Assembly (NCBI RefSeq): GCF_008369915.1
Contig: NZ_VSRN01000001.1
Span: 6,444,501 to 6,508,500, forward strand
Direction of reading: 5' to 3'
Length of the DNA stretch: 64,000 bases
From: Dyadobacter sp. UC 10
GTDB lineage: Bacteria; Bacteroidota; Bacteroidia; Cytophagales; Spirosomataceae
Position 1 is the first letter of the stretch, and every line of letters starts with the position of its first letter. The translations under genes were made by a program, and so were the position numbers. Below are positions 53,901-62,487 of the stretch, piece by piece. A model generated the notes under the pieces. The model saw only the letters and a list, made by a program, of their open reading frames with translations, searched no databases and was not told where the DNA came from.

Positions 53901-55021
53901 CTCCGGAAAATGGACAGGTCTCCGTGCAGCTTACGGGATATTCAGATGGCGTTATGATCAGCGTCAGCGATACCGGAACCGGCATTCCACCGGAAAAGCT
54001 GGAACATGTCTTCGAACGTTTTTATCAGGTTGATTCAGAAACAGGTTATCGTGAAGGCACGGGAATCGGGCTGGCGATCGTGAAAGAGTTGGTCGAAATT
54101 CAGGGTGGAAATGTGCGCGTAGAGAGCGGGGAAGAAAATTCCGGCGCAAATTTCGTGATAGAGTTACCCTATCGCACAGCTCCACTGGCGAGCGGGAATT
54201 CAGTGTCACAACCCACACTTCCGCACGAATATCTGAGTGAACAAGCAACTGAAAACCGGCATTCAGAAATCAAGATCCTGCTTGTCGAAGACCATCTTGA
54301 ATTGGGCGATTTTGTGGCAAAAAGTCTATCCAAAAACTACCAGTGTTACCGGGCCGGGAATGGCAAGGAAGCGCTGACTTTAATGCAGGATATGATGCCC
54401 GATCTGGTAATCAGCGATGTCATGATGCCCGTGATGGACGGTAACACCCTCTGCCGGAAAATCAAATCGGACCTGCTGACAAGCCACATCCCGGTGATCC
54501 TGCTGACTGCAAAAAATGCGGTAGCAAGTAAAATGGAAGGCCTGGCCGGCGGCGCAGATGATTATGTGACGAAACCGTTCCACATGCCCGAGCTGGAAAT
54601 CAGGGTGGGAAATATGCTGGAAAGGCAGCGACGATTCCGGGAAATGCTTCAAAAGCAGTTTACTACCCAGGAAAAAGTTGAGCAAAGCAGTGCCAGCGAA
54701 GTTACCGATCCGTTCCTTACACGGTTGTACAACATTCTCGACGCGCAACTTGATAACACGCAATTCGGCGTGAACGAACTGACCCTGGAAATTGGCATGA
54801 GTAACAGCAGTCTGAACCGGAAACTGAAAGCATTAACGGACCTTTCGCCAGTGGAGCTGATCCGTAATTACCGTTTGAAAAAAGCGGCAGAATACCTGGC
54901 TAACGGTACCGGCGTATCCGAGGCGGCTTATCTGGTCGGTTTCGATAACCTCTCCTATTTCGCCAAATGCTTCCGCGACCTCTTCCAAATGTCACCCCGC
55001 GATTTCGCAGCGAAAGTCTGA
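50903..55021 (+). CDS. Hybrid two-component sensor (HTCS) with repeat-bearing periplasmic domain
   Basis: 1372 residues from a GTG start. Order: signal anchor (about 15-36), Reg_prop propeller (about 45-720), Y_Y_Y domain (about 730-800), transmembrane helix (about 813-833), HisKA with H879 in NITHEFRTPLTL, HATPase, receiver with D1172 in VISDVMMP, and AraC-type HTH (about 1265-1370: VNELTLEIGMSNSSLNRKLKALTDLSP). This is the SusR-like HTCS plan that senses glycan fragments and activates nearby import or surface genes. Residues 91-135 are nine five-residue repeats (GDGSP variants) inserted between propeller segments; this is unusual. Divergent from the giant T9SS gene, which it may control. 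Confidence 0.94.
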   Translation: MDHTNTQPTSLPIPLKTALYVLAFLVSTLTISTLPGQPVNFPKPEIISAEQGLPQGFIPGIVQDSRGLIWIATRNGLCRYDGQHIKIFRAGNGSPGDGSPGDGSPGDGSPRDGSPGDASPGDGSPRDGSPGDASPDHQTSLSSLGLESIKLADDKKIWVLSDQGDIDLFDPISETVVNYSKKPFFKKAFGNRFIKAFYTDSQNRLWLVFDKPGFACIDVETSRIRWYHDRENETDSLNTIKVRDLIQRKNGSVWLASKNGIFSIDRKTGNLIRYSSSDADFEDIEKSTYTLKERHNGDLLLIAKNGAATLRIETGKVDFFPLAPDEKAEYDHSIVSDSQGNDYFFRMNSILRFSDQEGVQAYPKLEGFSEYKAIYVDQSDVLWAGTNGQGVRKFNLRAAFFGVNQYQHSFVRDLLSVCLNAPENQIAKIPFNLFVYNFRHTFDKDQNLWFSSGTTPLYKFDLKSQEIEIVPFPLTIKYSERSEKAISLATDPGGRIWAVYDSLVFFYEHGDWQRFKYPVRPAIESGIMQLVVDEQALWIATSGKGLYRVDRTIGKIQQFRYDKNKANTLSNDNIYCLFADPDDPELLWIGTFGGGLCRFDKRTGLVRRITSEDGLPNDVVYTAIPDRLGNIWAATNQGLAQVNKKTLKVRVYTREDGLLADEFNRFHSLRLPDGRIFLGGIEGITSFDPARSNVDEFRPKTLITAISINNEKLETDKFMNPVTALQSLELDYWKNFVTVEFAAMQFNRSDKMKYRYRLEGLENDWIETENPVTKYTDLRPGTYLLHLNASNTEGVWSDDIRTLEILISPPWWQSWWAYLLYALIASALIYGLLKMYINRLKLRQSFILNQKELELIDKESQQLRQLDEMKTRFFSNITHEFRTPLTLILAPAEQMLEEKRPAEDMTRLGLIDRNAHQLLGLVNQLLDLSKLESGTMKVTEAQSNLQDFVAQLVGAFQVTAEAKKIRLTFTATETANAYWFDHEKLERILNNLLSNALKFTPENGQVSVQLTGYSDGVMISVSDTGTGIPPEKLEHVFERFYQVDSETGYREGTGIGLAIVKELVEIQGGNVRVESGEENSGANFVIELPYRTAPLASGNSVSQPTLPHEYLSEQATENRHSEIKILLVEDHLELGDFVAKSLSKNYQCYRAGNGKEALTLMQDMMPDLVISDVMMPVMDGNTLCRKIKSDLLTSHIPVILLTAKNAVASKMEGLAGGADDYVTKPFHMPELEIRVGNMLERQRRFREMLQKQFTTQEKVEQSSASEVTDPFLTRLYNILDAQLDNTQFGVNELTLEIGMSNSSLNRKLKALTDLSPVELIRNYRLKKAAEYLANGTGVSEAAYLVGFDNLSYFAKCFRDLFQMSPRDFAAKV
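51173..51307 (+). repeat. Nine 15-bp tandem repeats inside the HTCS gene
   Basis: 135 bp made of nine 15-bp units with consensus GGCGACGGTTCGCCG. Units 2-4 are identical, and units 4-6 repeat exactly as units 7-9, giving a 45-bp higher-order repeat. The unit is a multiple of three, so gain or loss keeps the frame. Encoded residues are G/R-D-G/A-S-P. GC content is much higher than in the rest of the gene. Confidence 0.97.
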
Positions 55022-55103
55022 ACGGACAAAAGTTACTTCGTGCAGCGCGCCCTCATATTCCATAAATAAACGAATGCTGCCTGCATGATCCTTTACACCA
55101 AGT

Positions 55104-55123
55104 CTCCAAAAACAGTTTTGGAG
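55104..55123. terminator. Small hairpin between convergent genes
   Basis: CTCCAAAA (55104-55111) pairs with TTTTGGAG (55116-55123), and CCTTTAC/GTAAAGG-like arms flank it. It lies between the HTCS gene and the convergent lactonase gene. Termination is plausible but weakly supported. Confidence 0.45.
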
Positions 55124-55160
55124 TAAAGGGGCATAAATCCGGTTGATATGATACAATCAT

Positions 55161-56045
55161 TTAATTCATGCTCATCCGTTCATGCCGGATCCCCCGGTAG
55201 CCGCTTTGCCTGACTACAAAAAGGGAGCCTGCGAGTGGTTGTAAATGGCGCTCTGATTCTGAAAGCCCGTTACCGGCGGTGGTAATGTAAATATCCTCCA
55301 AGTTTTCGCCGCCGAAAGTACAGGAGGTAACCAGCGAAACGGGCAATCGGATTTCATCCAGCAACCGGCCGTTAAGAGGATCATACCTTTTCACCTTCCA
55401 ACCTCCCCACATTGCAATCCATAACTTACCGTCGCTGTCGATGGTCATTCCGTCGGGATAGCCTTCTTCGGGCGGTATCTGTATGATGCTGCGCCTGTTT
55501 GCAATGTCGGCGTTTGCGTTGTTGTAATCGTAGGCGACCACTTCCCTAAGGCCTGTGTCGATATAGTAAAACGTCCTGCAATCAGGGCTCCACGCCATGC
55601 CGTTCGAGCAGGTTACGTTATCTATTTTAATTGAAACCGAGCGATCCTTATTCAGCAAATACAGTTTACCTGCTTTTAACTGACCTGATACCGACATTGT
55701 TCCCGCCCAAAATCGTCCCGCGGGGTCACATTTTCCATCATTGAACCGGTTGCCGGGAAGAGAGGCTTCCGGATCATTGATCGCATACATACTGTCTTTT
55801 TCGAGATCAACCATGTAAAATCCATGCTGCAACGCAGCAATGAGCCTCCCATCTGATGCAGGCGCGATTGCTCCGACCATTTGACCAGCATTGAAAACAT
55901 GGTGTTTTTTGTCTTTTGTAAAAAACTGATGAATCGCTCCCCGCGTGATATCGACCCACAAAATGCATTGCCTGACCTCATCCCAAACCGGCCCTTCCCC
56001 CAGCTCACAAAGATGGTCCAGCACAATTTCCGGCAGTTTGACCAT
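55161..56045 (-). CDS. SMP-30/gluconolactonase-type protein
   Basis: 294 residues from the ATG at 56045; the longer frame would need a TTG at 56063. Six-bladed propeller with the divalent metal ligands of the family: E17 in ELGEGPVWD, N102 in NRFNDGKCDP, N148 in CSNGMAWSPD and D198 in GYPDGMTIDSDG. Likely hydrolyses a sugar lactone in the cytoplasm, the step after oxidation of a sugar to its lactone. It ends a catabolic operon and lies 41 bases after the symporter gene. The exact lactone is unknown. Confidence 0.88.
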   Translation of the reverse strand: MVKLPEIVLDHLCELGEGPVWDEVRQCILWVDITRGAIHQFFTKDKKHHVFNAGQMVGAIAPASDGRLIAALQHGFYMVDLEKDSMYAINDPEASLPGNRFNDGKCDPAGRFWAGTMSVSGQLKAGKLYLLNKDRSVSIKIDNVTCSNGMAWSPDCRTFYYIDTGLREVVAYDYNNANADIANRRSIIQIPPEEGYPDGMTIDSDGKLWIAMWGGWKVKRYDPLNGRLLDEIRLPVSLVTSCTFGGENLEDIYITTAGNGLSESERHLQPLAGSLFVVRQSGYRGIRHERMSMN

Positions 56046-56086
56046 GAGAATAAAATTTAGCAAGACACCACATTACTACCTGATAA

Positions 56087-57658
56087 TCAAGCATATTTGA
56101 TATAAAAAAACAGAACGATCGCGGTAATGAGCGCCCACCAGTAAAATGGATTGCGTATTCCCCGCTGCTGTTCCCGGTCAGCTTTGGGCAGGGTTAAACT
56201 TGCCCTGTTCCAGATCAACCCTTCCAGCTCCGCCTCCGGCTTGGGCGTGGTAACCAGACTCACTAAAATGCAGGCTGCCATGCAAGTCCAGAAAACGATT
56301 CCCGTGCGGTTCAGAAAAGGCATTTGAGGAAAAACAAATTCAATAATGAGGGACAAAGGAATGGTCATGATACCGGCAGTCAGCGCGCCGGCGTGGGTGG
56401 TTCTTTTCCACAAAATACCCAGCAGGAACATGGCTGCAATGCCGGGTGTGAAAAGGCCGTATGCATTCAGCAGATAGAGGAAAACGGGTTTATCAGAATG
56501 TGCAAGGAACAATCCGGTACAAAGAATCCCGATCATGATAATGATGGCGCCGGAGATCCTTCCAAATTTCACAGCCTGCTTCTCAGAGGCTTGTTTACTG
56601 AAATAGGGAAGATAAATATCCATTGTCAGAATCGTAGTGCACGAATTGATAGCCCCGGAAAGATGCGACATCACTGCTGCGATCAGCCCCGCCATCACCA
56701 GCCCGACCAATCCGGACGGAAGCAGATTCTGCACCAGTGTAGGAAAAAGAAGATCGGGTTTTTCCAGGTTCGGGAACAGTTTGGGTGCAACTAATGCAGG
56801 AACCGTAATAATGAGCGGGATCAGGAATTTGAGATAATCAGCAAAAATAACGCCCATGCGCGCGTGCCACTCGTTTTTCGCAGCCAATACGCGTTGCACG
56901 ATAAACTGGTTGGTAGCACAGTAAAACACGCTGATACAAAGCGAGCCGCCGAGATACATGGTCCAGGGAAAATCGGGATCATTAGCCGGGAGAATGAGCT
57001 CCCAATCTTCGGAAGTTGCGATGACTGCATCCACCCCGCCCGCCGCATCCACGGTGGCGACGGTGAGTATAATCCCGCCCAGTACCAGCACGCCAAGTTG
57101 CAGCATTTCAGTCCAGATCACCGCGCGCAGTCCCCCGACAATGGTGTAAACGCCCGTCAGTACAGCCAGTACAACTACGCTCGTCACCACCGGAATGTTC
57201 AATAATGAGTGCAGTGACAGTGCGCCCAGGTAAAGCACGGCGCTGATTTCCACCAAAATATAAGTAAGCAAAATGAGCACCGCGTAAGTTGTTCTGGCAG
57301 CTCCCCCGAACCTCTTGTTTAAAAATTCCGGTACGGTGTAAAACCCGTTGCGGATGTAAAAAGGGAGGAAAATCCAAAGCAATGCATTGAAACCCATAAA
57401 AATAGCACCCCACTCCATTGCCACTGCTATAAACCCGCGGCTGTATGCCATACCCATTGCGCCTACCAGGTGGTGGCTGCTGATATTCGACGCGATAATG
57501 CTTCCGCCGATCATCCACCAGGGCAGTTTGTCGCCTGCCAGGAAATAGTCGCGCTTGGTTTGCTCGCCTTCTCGGGAGGCGTAAATGCCTAGTCCTATTA
57601 CACTGAGAATATAAATGCCAAATATCGTCGCGTCGAGCGCGGTGAGGTTAATGTTCAT
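56087..57658 (-). CDS. Sodium/solute symporter (SSS family)
   Basis: 523 residues with about 14 hydrophobic segments, the standard SSS layout. N-terminus ALDATIFGIYILSVIGLGIYA, conserved GAMGMAYSRGF, WIFLPFYIRNGFYTVPEFLNKRFG and the SNISSHHLVGA sodium-site region. Such SGLT-like symporters import sugars, sugar acids or related compounds with sodium. Overlaps the ceramidase-like gene by 11 bases. The operon suggests that it takes up the compound degraded by the neighbouring enzymes. Confidence 0.92.
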   Translation of the reverse strand: MNINLTALDATIFGIYILSVIGLGIYASREGEQTKRDYFLAGDKLPWWMIGGSIIASNISSHHLVGAMGMAYSRGFIAVAMEWGAIFMGFNALLWIFLPFYIRNGFYTVPEFLNKRFGGAARTTYAVLILLTYILVEISAVLYLGALSLHSLLNIPVVTSVVVLAVLTGVYTIVGGLRAVIWTEMLQLGVLVLGGIILTVATVDAAGGVDAVIATSEDWELILPANDPDFPWTMYLGGSLCISVFYCATNQFIVQRVLAAKNEWHARMGVIFADYLKFLIPLIITVPALVAPKLFPNLEKPDLLFPTLVQNLLPSGLVGLVMAGLIAAVMSHLSGAINSCTTILTMDIYLPYFSKQASEKQAVKFGRISGAIIIMIGILCTGLFLAHSDKPVFLYLLNAYGLFTPGIAAMFLLGILWKRTTHAGALTAGIMTIPLSLIIEFVFPQMPFLNRTGIVFWTCMAACILVSLVTTPKPEAELEGLIWNRASLTLPKADREQQRGIRNPFYWWALITAIVLFFYIKYA

Positions 57659-59045
57659 TATTTTCAGAAATCATGAGTCGGGCCTGTGATAAAACCCGCT
57701 CGGTGAGCATTTCGGAGGAACCTTTGTCGAAGGGCGTTTGCCACACAGCGTACATATCTTCCGCGTAAAATGCGGCGGGCGGCAGGTAACCGATGCTGCC
57801 ATTGACCACATTCATCACTGCCACCGCGTGCGACGGGAATGCAGCGCGCACATCCATTTGAAACTGGGAATATGCCTCGTTGCACTGCCCTACCAGCAAA
57901 CTATCGCCCAGCTGCCATATCCACACAGGCATAACAGCCGTATTTCCGTCGCCGACCACTTTGCGGATGCAGCGTTTTCGCCAGAGTCGCTCCTTTAAAA
58001 CCCGGTCGTCACACTTCGCCCATTCTGCTTCAAGTTCTGCCAGAGACGGCATTGGTTTAAGCGGGTATTCAATTTCTATCATATTGATCTTGAACACATT
58101 TGAAACACCCCCAACTTCTTCCCGCCAGACAGCAAGCGGTGCGCCGGACTCTACTGCACGCTGGTAAGTAAGTACGGATTTCGGGCTCAGCATACTTTCC
58201 AGCGTAGCCAGTACCGCATAACCCAGCTGCCTTCCGTAACGGTCGGCGAGCTTGCCGTCGCCCGAATACTGCTCGGCCGGAGAAAGGTCGCCCGAAGCAC
58301 CTTGCAGGAAAAGGCTTGGTGCCTGCGTTTCGGTTTCGACCAGCTCGCGCATGGCACCTATAAAGTCGGGCGAAATGAGGCGGTTGTCCCACGCCAGCGT
58401 GGTAGGGTGGCAGGCGTAGTTGGTAAGTGTCGCCAGAATTTTTCCCTGATCGTCGGTTACCCGCCCCACCAGCAACGTGTCGTCTGCGATTTTTTCCGCA
58501 TTAAACCCAACCAGAAAGCGGTTTTGCTCAGGCTGTGGTAAATCCCGGTTGCTGGCCAGATTACATGTGCCATATTCCCAGGTCAGGACCCCGCTTTTTG
58601 CAGAAGAAAGTGCTTCATTAATGGCGAGGACAGTTTGACTGATAACTGTTTGAAGATAAGGGGCGATCAATGCCCCACCTTCCTTAGCGGCATCATCTGT
58701 ACACAAGCCGGGACCTGCGTGGGTGTGCGACAAACAGAACATCAGCCGCTCAGCCTCCAGTGCCAATGCTTTCAGGATTTCCCCGCGCACATATCGTTCA
58801 TCTTCCGCATTTTTCCACCAGCCCAGGTCAGCCGCCACAATTAGGACCGGTTTTTCTTTTTGGGTGGCTTGAATGGTCAGGCTGGTGAGCATGAGCGGCC
58901 GGTGGATTCCTTCTGCAATATCAAATTCCGATGCGCCCCAGTTGCGGGAGTAGATGCCTGCTGGCGGCGTGATATCTTTTTGGGCTACACCGAATATCCC
59001 TGAAAAAGAGGCATTTCTAAACGATGGGTAAGGCTGTGGGTCCAT
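57648..59045 (-). CDS. Cytoplasmic neutral-ceramidase-like metallohydrolase
   Basis: 465 residues related to the N-terminal catalytic domain of neutral/alkaline ceramidase. The metal-binding set is visible: HTHAGPG at 107-113, the ACHPT His at 213, and GASGDLSP at 249-256. Unlike true ceramidases it has no signal peptide and lacks the C-terminal Ig-like domain (usual length about 650-700). In this operon it more likely cleaves an amide or ester in a sugar-derived compound inside the cell, after import by the adjacent symporter. Substrate unknown. Overlap with the symporter gene is 11 bases. Confidence 0.82.
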   Translation of the reverse strand: MDPQPYPSFRNASFSGIFGVAQKDITPPAGIYSRNWGASEFDIAEGIHRPLMLTSLTIQATQKEKPVLIVAADLGWWKNAEDERYVRGEILKALALEAERLMFCLSHTHAGPGLCTDDAAKEGGALIAPYLQTVISQTVLAINEALSSAKSGVLTWEYGTCNLASNRDLPQPEQNRFLVGFNAEKIADDTLLVGRVTDDQGKILATLTNYACHPTTLAWDNRLISPDFIGAMRELVETETQAPSLFLQGASGDLSPAEQYSGDGKLADRYGRQLGYAVLATLESMLSPKSVLTYQRAVESGAPLAVWREEVGGVSNVFKINMIEIEYPLKPMPSLAELEAEWAKCDDRVLKERLWRKRCIRKVVGDGNTAVMPVWIWQLGDSLLVGQCNEAYSQFQMDVRAAFPSHAVAVMNVVNGSIGYLPPAAFYAEDMYAVWQTPFDKGSSEMLTERVLSQARLMISENNEH

Positions 59046-59064
59046 TCAAAATAAGATTTTAAAG

Positions 59065-59832
59065 TCAGGTAAGCAGCGATAATCCTCCATCCATGAGCAC
59101 GGTACTGCCTGTCATGTGTTCATTTTCCGGATGGCAAAGTTGTATGACCTGCCGCGCGACGGACTGAGGACTGATAATTTTTTTAATCGGCACTTTTTCT
59201 CTTGATATATCCTTCAAACCTGGATTATTGCCCCAGATACCGGCACTTAATCCAGCCTCCACATAACCCGGTGCGACTTCATTCACCAGAATCTGATGCG
59301 GCGCCAGTTCCAGCGCCATGCATTGACACAGCATTCTCAAACCCGCTTTCGAAACCGAATAAGCAGGGATATGTGCATGAACGGAGCCTGCCGCCCAACT
59401 TCCGACAAACACTACCCTACCCGGCTGATTGTGGTGCAACAGTCGAGCGGTTGCTGCCTGCGTGAGGTAAAAAGCGCCGTCGAGGTTCACCCGAAGTTCT
59501 CTCGCCCATTGTTCCGGGGTGATTTCGTGAATGCGGGCGATGGTCACAGTTGCGGCGTTGGCGATAATTAAGCTGGCGACACCCAGCTCGTTTTCTACGT
59601 CGATCACCCAGTTTTGGACCGCAGTGGCGTCGGTAATATCGAGTTGACAATAATGCACTTTGACACCAAAATTTTTTATTTCTTCTAAAAATTGCGTTGC
59701 GCCCGATTCCGGCAAAATATCACCGATACCAATATGCGCGCCCTGCCTGGCGAATTCTGTGGCTATGGAACGACCGATATCCCCTAGTCCGCCACTGAGC
59801 ATGACCGTTTTACCTTCGAATAATTTATCCAT
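59065..59832 (-). CDS. Short-chain dehydrogenase/reductase
   Basis: 255 residues, classical SDR. The cofactor motif is SGGLGDIG at 13-20 (with a Gly-Gly replacing the usual TG start), the catalytic triad is S145, Y158 and K162 (YSVSK) with N115. Probably oxidises or reduces a hydroxyl of a sugar-derived acid or polyol with NAD(P). 19 bases separate it from the ceramidase-like gene. Confidence 0.92.
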   Translation of the reverse strand: MDKLFEGKTVMLSGGLGDIGRSIATEFARQGAHIGIGDILPESGATQFLEEIKNFGVKVHYCQLDITDATAVQNWVIDVENELGVASLIIANAATVTIARIHEITPEQWARELRVNLDGAFYLTQAATARLLHHNQPGRVVFVGSWAAGSVHAHIPAYSVSKAGLRMLCQCMALELAPHQILVNEVAPGYVEAGLSAGIWGNNPGLKDISREKVPIKKIISPQSVARQVIQLCHPENEHMTGSTVLMDGGLSLLT

Positions 59833-59873
59833 TTAGTGCTAAAATTGCTGGTATCCCTTTCATGATCAATAAA

Positions 59874-61052
59874 TCACCAGTCGCCAACGCTCCCGTCGCC
59901 GTAAAATGAGCGCTGCAACACTTCCTGTTCAAAGGGATGCTTCCGGACTTCTTCCTCATTGATTTCGATCCCTAATCCGGGTTTTTCATTTGGCAAAACG
60001 ATCCTGCCCTTTTTCTCAACCGTAAAACCCTCACTCACAACCGCATCCCGCCAGGGAACGTCGCTGTGGACACTTTCACAAATGATATAGGATGGCGTAG
60101 CAAAACCAAACTCAATCGAAGCCGCAGTACTCACCGGGCCTTGCGGATTGTGCGGCGCTACGGCTACACGATACGCCTCGGCCATTGCAGCGATGCGCCG
60201 CACTTCGCTCAATCCGCCGCAGTGCGTAATATCGGGCTGGATCACACTTACCGCCCGTTTTTCAAGCAACTCGCGAAATGCGTGTACGCCTACAAGGCGC
60301 TCGCCGCTCGCAATGGGTGTTTTCACAGCGCGTTGTATGAGGGCGATGTCTTCCAGCGTTTCGGGCCAGCAGGGTTCTTCGAAAAAGTAGAGACCGTAAG
60401 GTTCCAGTGCTTTGGCAAACTGCATACCCATTCGCGGACTGGGCCGCGCGTGACAATCGACCATAATATCAATGTTGTCGCCCACTGCTTCCCGCATGGA
60501 CGCCACGCAGGCTTCGGCATAATGGATTGGTTTCAAACCTTCCAGCGGCATCGTTTCCGGCACGGCCATGGATTTAAAAGCAGTAAAGCCATCCTCCACC
60601 GCTTTCTGCGCCAGCTCGCCGAAGCGGTTGGCATCATCAGGCCTGGTCTGGTAAAAATCCTCCATTTTGCCACCGCCTAAGTGACAATACAGCCGAATAT
60701 GATCGCGCACCCGGCCGCCCCACAAATGATGCGTGGGAACGCCGTGAATTTTTCCGGCAATATCCCAGAGCGCAATATCGATCCCGCTGATGGCCGTACC
60801 GCGCACAATGCCGTTCCCGTGCCAGAAGTGCTGGCGGTACATCATTTGCCAGAGATGCTCGATGCGCCGCGGATCTTCGCCGATCAGAAGCTGTGAAAGG
60901 TCTTCAATAGCCCCGACCACCGACCGCGTATGCCATTCCAGCGTAGCCTCACCCCATCCCCACAGTCCGGGCTGATCTGTTACTACTTTCACGAAGATCC
61001 AGTTACGCATACGGGCGTGACAGACCAGTGTCTCAATGGACGTAATTTTCAT
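59874..61052 (-). CDS. Galactonate dehydratase-like enolase-superfamily enzyme
   Basis: 392 residues of the mandelate racemase branch. Metal and acid/base residues align one to one with DgoD at a constant offset of 16: D199, H201, E225, E251 and H301 (DgoD D183, H185, E209, E235, H285). The FFEEPCWPE and APHNPQGPVS segments are typical. It should dehydrate an aldonic acid to a 2-keto-3-deoxy sugar acid. The closest family is D-galactonate dehydratase, but the substrate could be another acid because related enzymes use several sugars. It lies centrally in the catabolic operon. Confidence 0.85.
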   Translation of the reverse strand: MKITSIETLVCHARMRNWIFVKVVTDQPGLWGWGEATLEWHTRSVVGAIEDLSQLLIGEDPRRIEHLWQMMYRQHFWHGNGIVRGTAISGIDIALWDIAGKIHGVPTHHLWGGRVRDHIRLYCHLGGGKMEDFYQTRPDDANRFGELAQKAVEDGFTAFKSMAVPETMPLEGLKPIHYAEACVASMREAVGDNIDIMVDCHARPSPRMGMQFAKALEPYGLYFFEEPCWPETLEDIALIQRAVKTPIASGERLVGVHAFRELLEKRAVSVIQPDITHCGGLSEVRRIAAMAEAYRVAVAPHNPQGPVSTAASIEFGFATPSYIICESVHSDVPWRDAVVSEGFTVEKKGRIVLPNEKPGLGIEINEEEVRKHPFEQEVLQRSFYGDGSVGDW

Positions 61053-61080
61053 AAAGTATTAAATATATGATGCCTGAAAA

Positions 61081-62427
61081 CTACAAAACCGCGCTGCGCT
61101 GTAAGAGACCCTGCACAACCTCCTCGGTTTTTTCAAGCGTTTCTTCAATGTCCTGCAAACTGTGAGCGAACGAAATGCTGCCTTGTTTAATAGGAAGAGG
61201 AAAGTTAAAAATGCCTTTATCGATCAGTTTCAAACGGTACGATCTATCGAAACCGAAATCGTGGTTTTTTAAAATATCATGAAAATCCACCGGCGCATGG
61301 TCCATAAAATACACACAGTATGCCGATCCCTGGCGCGCGACGTGGTAAGGTTTATCCGTCGAAGCGAATATCGAATTGAGCCCGTCTTCCAGCACCTGTC
61401 CCAGGTGATTCACATGTGCATACACATCATGTTCCGGCGAAGCCAGCTTTTCCAGCGTTGCGATCGCCGCTGCGGTTGTCAGCGGAAAGGCATTGAAGGT
61501 ACCCGCGATCAGTACGCGTTTTGATTTTTCGGGATGGACAAAGTAATCCATATACTTCTTTTTGCCCCCGATCACGCCCAGCGGGTAACCATTTGCGACT
61601 GCCTTTCCGAAGGTACTCAGGTCGGGCTGCACGCCGCAAATGCTTTGGTAACCGCCCAATGCGTGCCGGAAACCTGTTTTTACTTCATCAAAAATCAACA
61701 GAAAGCCTTCTTCATCAGCCAGTTTCCTCAAATCCTGCAAATAGCCCGGCAGCGGTTTGACGATACCGATATTCTGCAGGATCGGTTCTAGCAGAATACA
61801 GGCTACCGGGAAATTTTTTACAATATGCCGGACAGAATCCAGATCGTTGTAATTGATCACGTGCACCAGCGATTTGTGCTCCTCAGGAATACCCGAGGAT
61901 AGTGAATCGAAGGGATATTCACCAGGACTCACACGCTCGCCCACATCCGCCAACGCACTGATCACATTACAGGCGACGTCGTTATGCCAGCCATTGTAGC
62001 CGCCCTGCATCACGATAATATGATTGCGACCGGTAACGCCGCGCGCTATACGTACTGCATGGTAGGTGGCTTCCGAGCCTGTCGTGGTGATCTGAATGCT
62101 TTCAACCGTAGGCACGCATTTGCAGAACAGCTCCGCAAATTCTCCTTCCAGATCGGTGGGCCCGGCGCCCATCAATACGCTGCTGCTTTGTAAAGTGCGC
62201 AGCACCGCTTCATTGACGTCCGGATCATTATGTCCCAGAAAGGAAGCCGCGAACCCGGCCTGGTAATCAATGTATTTATTTCCTTCCAAATCCCACACGT
62301 GGCTTCCCTCGCCTTTGTTAAAGCAAATGTTGGGATCAGATTTCCGGTTGAGGGATACCACGCCGCCGGGGATCCATTGTTCGTTATTTTTCAGTAATTC
62401 CGACGATTTCGGCCATGTTAAATTCAT
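61081..62427 (-). CDS. Class III aminotransferase, glutamate-1-semialdehyde aminomutase-like
   Basis: 448 residues, fold-type I PLP enzyme. PLP lysine K275 in STFGKAVANGYPLG, with the D247-E248-V249 ring-nitrogen site in LLIFDEVKTGF. Overall similarity is to glutamate-1-semialdehyde 2,1-aminomutase, but it lies outside a haem operon and contains GSEATYHAVRIARG. In this operon it is more likely to act on an amino sugar or keto-sugar derivative. The 28 bases to the dehydratase gene support co-transcription. Confidence 0.85.
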   Translation of the reverse strand: MNLTWPKSSELLKNNEQWIPGGVVSLNRKSDPNICFNKGEGSHVWDLEGNKYIDYQAGFAASFLGHNDPDVNEAVLRTLQSSSVLMGAGPTDLEGEFAELFCKCVPTVESIQITTTGSEATYHAVRIARGVTGRNHIIVMQGGYNGWHNDVACNVISALADVGERVSPGEYPFDSLSSGIPEEHKSLVHVINYNDLDSVRHIVKNFPVACILLEPILQNIGIVKPLPGYLQDLRKLADEEGFLLIFDEVKTGFRHALGGYQSICGVQPDLSTFGKAVANGYPLGVIGGKKKYMDYFVHPEKSKRVLIAGTFNAFPLTTAAAIATLEKLASPEHDVYAHVNHLGQVLEDGLNSIFASTDKPYHVARQGSAYCVYFMDHAPVDFHDILKNHDFGFDRSYRLKLIDKGIFNFPLPIKQGSISFAHSLQDIEETLEKTEEVVQGLLQRSAVL

Positions 62428-62487
62428 AATCTGAGTATTTAAAATAAAATTTATCGGGAAAGTGTGCCCTGCGTTTCATAGCAGGTA

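Noticed and set aside
61081..62427. hemL (haem biosynthesis)
   Set aside because: Family resemblance only; the operon context is catabolic, so the gene symbol was not assigned.
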